This document shows, in pieces, positions 44,577 to 52,005 of a stretch of DNA of 64,000 nucleotides. Every line of letters begins with the position of its first letter. The stretch's first letter is position 1. The notes under the pieces are model-generated. The model made no database searches. It was not told the origin of the DNA and saw nothing but the letters and a program-made list of their open reading frames with translations. The DNA comes from Streptomyces sp. NBC_00234 (GTDB taxonomy: Bacteria; Actinomycetota; Actinomycetes; Streptomycetales; Streptomycetaceae), in assembly GCF_036195325.1 (NCBI RefSeq), contig NZ_CP108101.1, positions 6,696,001-6,760,000 of the forward strand. Direction: 5' to 3'. Made by a program: the position numbers and the translations under genes.

Positions 44577-46595
44577 ATGGTCACTACTGCGCCCTACGGA
44601 ACCTGGCCGTCACCGATCGACGCGGCACTCGCCGCCTCGCACGACGGCCGCCCGGAGTTCGTCGCCACCGTCGGCGACGAGGTGTGGTGGACGGAACCGC
44701 GGCCGGCCGAGGGAGGCCGCCGCGCCCTGGTGCGCTGCCGCGCGGACGGCACCACCGAGCCCGCGCTGCCCGCACCCTGGAACGCCCGCAGCCGCGTCAT
44801 CGAGTACGGCGGACAGCCGTGGGCGGGCGCCGAGCGCTCCGAGGGCGGCCCGCTGATCGTCTTCGTCCACTTCGACGACCAGCGGCTGTACGCCTTCGAA
44901 CCGGACAGCTCCCGCGCCCCCTGGCCGCTCACTCCCGTCTCCGACGTCGGAGACGGGCTGCGCTGGGCCGACCCGCAGCTCCGCCCGGTCCGCACGGAGA
45001 GCGGCGCGCAGGGCGAAGTCTGGTGCGTCATGGAGGAGTTCACCGGCGACTCGCCCACCGACGTGCGCCGGGTGATCGTCGCCGTGCCGCTGGACGGAAC
45101 GGCCGCCGACGACCGGAGCAGGGTGCGGGAGCTCTCCGACGACCGGCACCGGTTCGTCACCGGGCCCAAGATCTCGCACGACCGGCGCCGGGCCGCGTGG
45201 ATCGCCTGGGACCACCCGCAGATGCCGTGGGACGGCACCGTGGCGATGGTCGCGGACATCACCGACGAGGACACCTTCACCGGAGTGCACCCGCTCGTCG
45301 GCGACATCGACGAATCCGTCTGCCAGGTCGAATGGGACCGGGACGGCTCCCTGCTCTTCGTCTCCGACGTCAGCGGCTGGTGGGAGCTCCAGCGGATCCG
45401 CCCGGACGCCCCTGAGGGCGCCGTCGTACCGAGCAGCAGGCTCTGCGGCGGCCGGAGCGAGGAGTTCGGCGGCCCCATGTGGCGGATCGGGCTGCGCTGG
45501 TTCCGGCTCCTGGACAACGGGCTGATCGCCGTCATCCACGGCAAGGGCACCACCCGGCTCGGGGTGCTCGACCCCGAGACCGGCGAACTCGCCGATGTGG
45601 CGGGCCCCTGGACCGCCTGGGCCGAGACGCTCGCCGTGCAGGACACCCGCGTCATCGGTATCGCCGCGAGCCCGCACACCGCCGCCGAGGTGGTGGAACT
45701 GGACACCGCCGACGGGCACACCCGGATCATCGGCGCGCACCACCGTGACGCCGTCGATCCCGGGTACTACTCCCGGCCGCAGGAGCGCACCTTCACCGGT
45801 CCGGACGGGCGCGAGATCCACGCCCACGTCCACCCGCCGCACCACCCCTCCCACGTCGGCCCCGAGGGCGAGAAGGCCCCCTACGTGATCTGGGCGCACG
45901 GCGGCCCCACCGGGCACGCCCCGCTCGTGCTCGACCTGGAGATCGCCTACTTCACCTCCCGCGGCATCGGAGTCGCCGTGGTCAACTACGGCGGCTCCAC
46001 CGGCTACGGCCGTGCCTACCGCGAACGGCTCCGCGAGCAGTGGGGCGTCGTGGACGTCGAGGACTGTGCCGCCGTGGCGGAGGCCCTGGCCGCCGAGGGC
46101 GCGGCCGACCGCGACCGGCTGGCCGTGCGCGGCGGCAGCGCGGGCGGCTGGACCACGGCCGCCTCCCTGACCGGCACGGACGTCTACGCCTGCGGGACGA
46201 TCATGTACCCGATCCTCGATCTGGCGGGCTGGGCCACCGGCGAGACCCACGACTTCGAGTCGCAGTACCTGGAGTCCCTGGTCGGACTCATCGACGAGGT
46301 ACCGGAGCGCTACCGCGAGCGTTCGCCGATGTACCTCACCGGCCGGCTCACCGCCCCGTTCCTGCTGCTCCAGGGGCTCGACGACGTGATCTGCCCGCCC
46401 GTGCAGTGCGAGCGGTTCCTGACCGAACTCGAAGGCCGCGGTATCCCGCACGCGTACCTCGCCTTCGAAGGGGAAAGCCACGGCTTCCGGCGCGTGGACA
46501 CCCTGGTCCGCGCGTTGGAGGCCGAACTCTCCCTGTACGCACAGACCTTCGGTATCGATCGTCCCGACGTACCGCGACTGGAGCTGACGAAGTGA
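44577..46595 (+). CDS. S9-family (prolyl oligopeptidase/acylaminoacyl peptidase-like) serine peptidase
   Basis: 672 residues. The N-terminal two thirds are a beta-propeller (repeated W-x-D-G-type strands such as VEWDRDGSLLFVSDVSGWWE); the C-terminal alpha/beta-hydrolase domain begins near PYVIWAHGGPTGHAP. The triad is visible: Ser in RGGSAGGWTT, Asp in LLQGLDDVICPP, His in FEGESHGFRR. No signal peptide is seen, so it cuts small peptides in the cytoplasm. GGGGGGA precedes the ATG. The stop overlaps the GTG of the next gene. Confidence 0.94.
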   Translation: MVTTAPYGTWPSPIDAALAASHDGRPEFVATVGDEVWWTEPRPAEGGRRALVRCRADGTTEPALPAPWNARSRVIEYGGQPWAGAERSEGGPLIVFVHFDDQRLYAFEPDSSRAPWPLTPVSDVGDGLRWADPQLRPVRTESGAQGEVWCVMEEFTGDSPTDVRRVIVAVPLDGTAADDRSRVRELSDDRHRFVTGPKISHDRRRAAWIAWDHPQMPWDGTVAMVADITDEDTFTGVHPLVGDIDESVCQVEWDRDGSLLFVSDVSGWWELQRIRPDAPEGAVVPSSRLCGGRSEEFGGPMWRIGLRWFRLLDNGLIAVIHGKGTTRLGVLDPETGELADVAGPWTAWAETLAVQDTRVIGIAASPHTAAEVVELDTADGHTRIIGAHHRDAVDPGYYSRPQERTFTGPDGREIHAHVHPPHHPSHVGPEGEKAPYVIWAHGGPTGHAPLVLDLEIAYFTSRGIGVAVVNYGGSTGYGRAYRERLREQWGVVDVEDCAAVAEALAAEGAADRDRLAVRGGSAGGWTTAASLTGTDVYACGTIMYPILDLAGWATGETHDFESQYLESLVGLIDEVPERYRERSPMYLTGRLTAPFLLLQGLDDVICPPVQCERFLTELEGRGIPHAYLAFEGESHGFRRVDTLVRALEAELSLYAQTFGIDRPDVPRLELTK

Positions 46596-47536
46596 CGATC
46601 AAGCCCCTCACCCGGCCGGCCCGGCTCCGCCCGGGCGCCCGGGTCGCCGTCGTGGCGCCTGCCGGACCCGTGCCCGCCGAGCGGCTGGAAGCCGGTCTCG
46701 ACCTGCTGCGCGGCTGGGACCTGGAACCCGTGGTGGCGCCCCATGTCCTGGACGCGCACCCGGAGCTGGACTATCTCGCCGGTACGGACGAGGCGCGCGC
46801 CCGGGACCTCCAGGACGCGTGGTGCGACCCCTCGGTGGACGCCGTGCTGTGCGCCCGGGGAGGGTACGGAGCCCACCGCATGGTCGACCTCCTGGACTGG
46901 AATGCCATGCGGGCGGCCGGGCCCAAGGTGTTCGTCGGCTACAGCGACATCACCGCACTGCACGAGGCGTTCGCCGTGCGGACGGGGATCTCCACCCTGC
47001 ACGGCCCGATGGTCGCGACCGAGACCTTCCTCAAGGACGCGGCGACCCAGGAGTCCTTGCGGGCCACGCTCTTCGAGCCGGACTCGGTACGTGTCCTCGG
47101 CCTGGACTCGGCCGGGGCGCTGGTCCCGGGCCGAGCCGCAGGTATCACGTACGGCGGCTGCGTCAGCCTGCTCGCCGCCGACATCGGTGCCGCGCACGCC
47201 AGGAGGTCGGCCCGGGGCGGGCTGCTGGTGATGGAGGACGTCGGAGAGGACCCGTACAGGATCGACCGCATCCTCACCCAACTGCTGCGTACCGGCGCCC
47301 TCGACGGCATCTCCGGGGTGGCCTGCGGGTCCTGGGAGAACTGCGGACCGTACGAGGAGGTGCGGGCCGTGCTGGCCGACCGGCTCGGTGGGCTGGGCAT
47401 ACCGGTGGTCGAGGAGCTGGGATTCGGCCACAGCCCGACGGCGCTGACGATTCCGCTCGGCGTGCCCGCCGTGCTGGACGCGCCGGCGGACGGCGGCCGG
47501 TGCACCCTCACTGTCGAGGTGCCCGCTCTCGTCTGA
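46592..47536 (+). CDS. ldcA: S66-family LD-carboxypeptidase
   Basis: 314 residues. The S66 nucleophile Ser is in VFVGYSDITALHEAF, the charge-relay Glu in LLVMEDVGEDPYRID and the His in ELGFGHSPTALT; VAVVAPAGPVP and LCARGGYGAHRM are further family blocks. LdcA-type enzymes remove D-Ala from the L-center of peptidoglycan tetrapeptides; the related MccF group cleaves microcin C-like acyl-AMPs and cannot be excluded. GTG 46592 overlaps the S9 stop (GTGA), so it is the last gene of the wall-peptide operon. Confidence 0.9.
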   Translation: MTIKPLTRPARLRPGARVAVVAPAGPVPAERLEAGLDLLRGWDLEPVVAPHVLDAHPELDYLAGTDEARARDLQDAWCDPSVDAVLCARGGYGAHRMVDLLDWNAMRAAGPKVFVGYSDITALHEAFAVRTGISTLHGPMVATETFLKDAATQESLRATLFEPDSVRVLGLDSAGALVPGRAAGITYGGCVSLLAADIGAAHARRSARGGLLVMEDVGEDPYRIDRILTQLLRTGALDGISGVACGSWENCGPYEEVRAVLADRLGGLGIPVVEELGFGHSPTALTIPLGVPAVLDAPADGGRCTLTVEVPALV

Positions 47537-47591
47537 ATTCCCCCGACTCGTGCAGAAGTTGAGCAACATTCAGGAAACGCTGTCCGGAGCG

Positions 47592-47652
47592 TTGACACAC
47601 CTATGACACCTGTCACAGCATGAGCGCGGCCCGGTACTTACCGGTCGGTAAG
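47592..47652 (+). promoter_or_regulatory. Promoter and TetR-like operator of the S15/CocE hydrolase gene
   Basis: A consensus -35 (TTGACA, 47592-47597) is followed by a small inverted repeat TGACA-CC-TGTCA. Just ahead of the ribosome site is the hyphenated palindrome CTTACCG-GT-CGGTAAG (47637-47652), typical in form of TetR operators. No TetR gene is adjacent, so the regulator would be encoded elsewhere. Confidence 0.45.
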
Positions 47653-47675
47653 GTGCCCTCGGTGTGGAGGTCTTC

Positions 47676-49451
47676 GTGTCACGTGCTGTCTCCAGGTTGC
47701 GTCAACCACTCGTCCTCGCGGCCGGGGCTGCGCTGGCCGCCCCCCTCGCCTTCGCGGGCCCGGCCCAGGCGGAGACGGTGCAGTACACCGTCACCCCGCT
47801 GAAGTTCACCGTCCGGGCGGGCGACCGCGCCTGCACCGTCGACGCGGACCTCTACCGTCCCGAAGGGGTCGACGCCGCACATCCCGCCCCCGCCGTCCTC
47901 GCCACCAACGGCTTCGGCGGCAGCAAGTCCGACGGGTCGACGGACGCCATCGGCAAGGCGTTCGCCGCCCGCGGCTACGTCGGTCTCGTCTACTCGGGGC
48001 TCGGCTTCGGCAAGTCGGGCTGTCTCATCACCCTCGACGACCCGGCCGTCGACGGAAAGGCCGCCTCCGGCCTCCTCGACTTCCTGGCCGGGACCCGCGC
48101 CGCCGACGACGGCACCGAGGCCGACTACGTCACCAAGGACGGCGCGGGCGATCCACGCGTCGGCATGATCGGCGGCTCGTACGGCGGGGCGGTCCAGATG
48201 GCCACCGCCGCGGTCGACCGCCGGGTCGACGCGCTCGTCCCGCTCATCACCTGGAACGACCTGGGATACGCGCTCGCCCCGAACAACACGGGGGCGCGGC
48301 AGGGCGTCTCGTCCGACACCCCCGGTGTCTTCAAGTGGCAGTGGACCAACGGCTTCTACCTGATGGGGGAGGGGCAGCCCCTCCTCAACCCGAGCCTCGA
48401 CCCGTCCAGATTCGGCAACCTCACCTGCCTCCACTTCGCGGCGCGGGCCTGCGACACCATCCGGCTGCTGAACTCCGGTCGCTATCCCAGGGACGAGGCG
48501 GACGCGATGCTCGCCTACGCCCGCAGCGTCTCGCCGGCCTCCTACCTCGGCCGCGTCGAGGCACCGACCCTCCTCGTGCAGGGCCAGGCCGACAGCCTGT
48601 TCAACCTCAACGAGGCCACCGCCACGTACAAGACGCTCAAGGCGCAGGGCACCACGACGAAGATGATCTGGCAGTCGTGGGGGCACAGCGGCGGTCAGGT
48701 GCCCGGGGAGCTGAACCTCGGCGAAGGGAATCTGGAGACCAGCTACGTCGGGCAGCGCGTGCTCGCCTGGTTCGACCGCTACCTCCAGAAGAAGGACACC
48801 GACACCGGGCCCGAGTTCTCCTACTACCGCGACTGGCAGAGCGGCTACGGCACCGCGGGAGCCGTGCCGGCCCTCTCGCAGAAGATGTACCTCTCCGGCG
48901 ACGGCAAGCTGGTCGACAACCGCTCCAAGGTCGCCCGGGGCAGCCGCCAGTACAGCAACTGGCTGGTACCGACCAGTCACTCCGAGAGCTCGCTGGCCGG
49001 CCTGATCGGGCTGCCCGACCCCGCGCCGTACGACACCAAGGGCACCTATCTCGGCTGGACCAGCGCCCCGCTGACCGCCCCCGTCGACGTCGTCGGAGCC
49101 CCGAAGGCCACCCTGAAGGTCGTGTCGCCCGCGACCGAACGCGTCCAGAACAGCAGGGACGCCTCCGACAAGCTGGTCCTCTTCGCGAAGGTCTACGACG
49201 TGGCACCGGACGGCACCAGGAAACTGGTGAACCGCCTGGTCTCGCCGGTGCGGGTCCCCGACGTCACCCGCCCCTTCACGGTGGACCTGCCGGGCATCGT
49301 GCACCGGTACGCGACGGGGCACCGGATCGAGTTCGCGATCGCGGCGAGCGACACCGCGTACTTCGGCAACCGGGGCATCAAGCCCGTGACGGTCGTCAGC
49401 GCCCCCGAGGACACCGGTGTACTGGAACTTCCGGTGGTTCCGGCAGGCTGA
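47676..49451 (+). CDS. Secreted S15/CocE-NonD-family serine hydrolase (X-Pro dipeptidyl-peptidase-like)
   Basis: 591 residues. The signal peptide (1 to about 32, ending AGPAQA) is followed by an alpha/beta-hydrolase core with the nucleophile in IGGSYGGAVQMAT, the Asp/His pair near LLVQGQADSLFNLNEA and IWQSWGHSGG, and a C-terminal jelly-roll (about 420-585) typical of the CocE/X-Pro dipeptidyl peptidase group. It probably acts on proline-containing peptides or esters outside the cell. GTG 47676 has GGAGG five bases upstream; a longer start at 47664 would weaken the signal peptide. Confidence 0.9.
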   Translation: MSRAVSRLRQPLVLAAGAALAAPLAFAGPAQAETVQYTVTPLKFTVRAGDRACTVDADLYRPEGVDAAHPAPAVLATNGFGGSKSDGSTDAIGKAFAARGYVGLVYSGLGFGKSGCLITLDDPAVDGKAASGLLDFLAGTRAADDGTEADYVTKDGAGDPRVGMIGGSYGGAVQMATAAVDRRVDALVPLITWNDLGYALAPNNTGARQGVSSDTPGVFKWQWTNGFYLMGEGQPLLNPSLDPSRFGNLTCLHFAARACDTIRLLNSGRYPRDEADAMLAYARSVSPASYLGRVEAPTLLVQGQADSLFNLNEATATYKTLKAQGTTTKMIWQSWGHSGGQVPGELNLGEGNLETSYVGQRVLAWFDRYLQKKDTDTGPEFSYYRDWQSGYGTAGAVPALSQKMYLSGDGKLVDNRSKVARGSRQYSNWLVPTSHSESSLAGLIGLPDPAPYDTKGTYLGWTSAPLTAPVDVVGAPKATLKVVSPATERVQNSRDASDKLVLFAKVYDVAPDGTRKLVNRLVSPVRVPDVTRPFTVDLPGIVHRYATGHRIEFAIAASDTAYFGNRGIKPVTVVSAPEDTGVLELPVVPAG

Positions 49452-49576
49452 CCACCCTCAGGTCTTTCACTCGAATGGCCGTATCCCGCCCGCCCTCGGA
49501 CCCGGTATGGAGACATCCTGGGAGCCGGGGGCGGCATCGGGGTGCTGCAGACGAGGATCCAGCGAAAGGCCGGACC

Positions 49577-49816
49577 ATGAGCCCCAAGGACGTATCGAGC
49601 GGCGGGAAGACCGCCAAGGGCATGCTCACTCCCGGACGGATCGCCGTCATCGTCGTGGCCGTGCTGGCCATCGTCTTCATCTGTGTGAACACCCAGGACA
49701 TCACCATCCGTCTGTGGATTCCCGAGGTCACGATGCCGCTGTGGCTCGCGCTGCTGGGAGTCTTCCTCGCCGGCGGGCTGATCGGTGGCTATGTGTTCCG
49801 CCGCCGCACCAAGTGA
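49577..49816 (+). CDS. LapA-domain small membrane protein
   Basis: 79 residues with two membrane helices (RIAVIVVAVLAIVFICV and LALLGVFLAGGLIGGYVF) joined by the short NTQDITIRLWIPEVTMP loop, the LapA/DUF1049 hallmark, and a basic RRRTK tail. The function of the actinobacterial members is not known to me. The gene stands alone between the hydrolase and the SpoIIE gene. Confidence 0.88.
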   Translation: MSPKDVSSGGKTAKGMLTPGRIAVIVVAVLAIVFICVNTQDITIRLWIPEVTMPLWLALLGVFLAGGLIGGYVFRRRTK

Positions 49817-49853
49817 CGGCGGCGGCGGTGGTGCGCCGTCCTTGCGGCGGCCA

Positions 49854-49871
49854 TGCGGGAGGCATCCCGCA
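49854..49871 (+). terminator. Small terminator hairpin after the LapA gene
   Basis: TGCGGGA-GGCA-TCCCGCA, a perfect seven-base stem with a four-base loop, 37 bases past the stop and 65 bases before the next gene. Confidence 0.5.
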
Positions 49872-49936
49872 AAGTTATGCTCGGGACAGCACTGAAGCAG
49901 CAGCCACGGTGATACCGGCCCCTGCGGAGCGTACGC

Positions 49937-51988
49937 ATGGCAGCACGTGATCGACCGGAAGTCGGTGCCGACGAGCGGCTGGCCCTCAACCGCATGGGCA
50001 CGTTCGACTGGGATCTGGAACGGTCCACGCTCGTGTTCGACGACGGGGGCCTGGCCGTCTTCGACCTGCGCCCGGGCGAGTTCGACGGCAGGTCCGACTC
50101 GCTGGTCCTGCGGGTCCCCCCGGAGGAGTGCGCCCGGCTCGAAACGGGGCTGCGCAAGGCGGTCGACGCGGGGCGTTCGTCCTACGGCGGCTACTTCCAG
50201 ATCCGGCGCCGCGACGGCATCCGGCAGTGGACGCACGTACGCGGCCGTATCGTCCGCGACGAGGACGGCGTCCCTTTTCGCGTGCTCGGCATCGTACGGA
50301 ACGCGACGACGGACCTCGCCGAGTTCAGCGTGGTCAGCCCGCTCGAAGCGGGCCGGCAGCGTATGAGCGCGATGGTCCAGGGCACCACGGAGGCGCTCTC
50401 GCAGGCGGTGACCGTCGAGGACGTCACCGCCGTACTGACGGGCACCGGCGGAATGGAGCGCTTCGGCGCCGACGGCCTGGTGCTGGGGCTGGTGGAAGGG
50501 AGCCGGCTCAAGCTCGTCGGCCTCGCGGGCGAGCCGGTGTCGGTCCTCGCCGAATTCGCGCTCTCCGACGCGGACCACTCCCTGCCGCTCGCCGAAGCCG
50601 TCCTCACCCAGCAACCGCGCTTCGTGGCCTCCCTGCCCGAGCTGGCCGACCGCTTCCCGCGCCTCGGCCCCTACATCCGGCGGCGCCGCCTCGACGCGGC
50701 GGCGTTCCTGCCCCTGGTCGCCCAGGCACGTTCCATCGGCGGGCTGGGACTCTTCTTCCGCGACCGCACCGAGTTCTCGGCCGAGGACCGGAACCTCTGC
50801 ATCGGCCTCGCGGGCATCGTCGGTCAGTCCCTCCAGCGGGCCATCCTCTTCGACGAGGAGCGGAAGTTCGCGACCGACCTCCAGTCCTCGATGCTTCCGC
50901 GCCACATCCCGGACGTCGAGGGCGCCGACATCGCGGTGCGCTACCGGACGGCGTGGAGCGGCAGGGACGTCGGCGGCGACTGGTACGACGTGATCCTGCT
51001 GCCGCGCGGGCGCATCGGCATCGTCGTCGGGGACGTGCAGGGGCACGACACCCACGCCGCGGCGATCATGGGACAGCTCCGCATCGCGCTGCGCGCCTAC
51101 GCGGGCGAGGGGCACCCCCCGTCCACCGTCCTGGCCCGCGCCTCACGCTTCCTGGCCGAACTCGACACCGAGCGCTTCGCGACCTGTACGTACGCACAGG
51201 TGGACCTCGGCTCGGGTGCGGTGAAGGCGGTACGGGCGGGTCATCTGGGGCCGATGGTCCGGCACACCGACGGCCGGATCGGCTGGCCGCGGCTGCGGGG
51301 CGGGCTTCCGCTGGGGCTGGCGACGGTGTTCGGGGAGGACGAGTACCCCGAGACGCGTCTCGACCTGGTGCCCGGCGAGACCCTGGTCCTGTGCACCGAC
51401 GGGCTCGTGGAGGAGCCCGGACTCGACATCGAGGTGGGTCTCGACGCCCTGGCCGAGGCCGTGCGCACCGGCCCGGCGGAGGCGGCGGCCCTCGCCGACC
51501 ATGTGACCGAGGGGCTGTGGGGGCGGGCGAAATCGGCGGACGACATCGCCCTCCTGGTCCTGCGCAGGACCCCGGACGTGGGGACGGCGCAGGCGCCGCG
51601 CATCCACCAGTACATCCACCAGGCGGACCCCGAGGGGCTGGCGGAGGCCCGCGCCTCCCTGCGGCACAGCCTTGAGCACTGGGGGCTGGGCGCGCTCGCC
51701 GACGACGTGGAGGTGGCGGCGGGCGAGCTGCTGGGGAACGTCCTCATGCACACGGAGGGCGGCGCCGTCGTCACCCTGGAGGTCCTGCTGGAGCCCGACC
51801 GGCGGGTCAGGCTCTGGGTCAACGACCGGTCCAGCGCCCGGCCGCACCGGCGTACGCCGGGTGAGGCGGCGACCTCCGGGCGAGGGCTGATGATGGTCGA
51901 GGCGGTGGCCGATCGCTGGGGCGTCGAGCCGAGGGGCGACGGCAAGGCCGTCTGGTGCGAGTTCGTGCCGCCCGCCCCCGAGGACTGA
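49937..51988 (+). CDS. Soluble PAS-GAF-SpoIIE phosphatase with C-terminal HATPase domain
   Basis: 683 residues without membrane helices. PAS (about 15-105, with the RIRRRDGIRQWTHVRGR-type PAC end seen as QIRRRDGIRQWTHVRGRIV), GAF (about 130-310), PP2C/SpoIIE (about 311-535: DVGGDWYDVILLP, VGDVQGHDTHAAAIM, LVLCTDGLVEEP) and an RsbW-like HATPase (about 555-680: VAAGELLGNVLMHTEGG, TSGRGLMMVEAVADRWG). It is the cytoplasmic counterpart of the membrane-bound protein at 29048-31738 and lacks its outside sensor. It likely tunes an anti-sigma/antagonist system in response to an intracellular signal. Confidence 0.92.
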   Translation: MAARDRPEVGADERLALNRMGTFDWDLERSTLVFDDGGLAVFDLRPGEFDGRSDSLVLRVPPEECARLETGLRKAVDAGRSSYGGYFQIRRRDGIRQWTHVRGRIVRDEDGVPFRVLGIVRNATTDLAEFSVVSPLEAGRQRMSAMVQGTTEALSQAVTVEDVTAVLTGTGGMERFGADGLVLGLVEGSRLKLVGLAGEPVSVLAEFALSDADHSLPLAEAVLTQQPRFVASLPELADRFPRLGPYIRRRRLDAAAFLPLVAQARSIGGLGLFFRDRTEFSAEDRNLCIGLAGIVGQSLQRAILFDEERKFATDLQSSMLPRHIPDVEGADIAVRYRTAWSGRDVGGDWYDVILLPRGRIGIVVGDVQGHDTHAAAIMGQLRIALRAYAGEGHPPSTVLARASRFLAELDTERFATCTYAQVDLGSGAVKAVRAGHLGPMVRHTDGRIGWPRLRGGLPLGLATVFGEDEYPETRLDLVPGETLVLCTDGLVEEPGLDIEVGLDALAEAVRTGPAEAAALADHVTEGLWGRAKSADDIALLVLRRTPDVGTAQAPRIHQYIHQADPEGLAEARASLRHSLEHWGLGALADDVEVAAGELLGNVLMHTEGGAVVTLEVLLEPDRRVRLWVNDRSSARPHRRTPGEAATSGRGLMMVEAVADRWGVEPRGDGKAVWCEFVPPAPED

Positions 51989-52005
51989 CGGCACGAACGG
52001 CCGGG

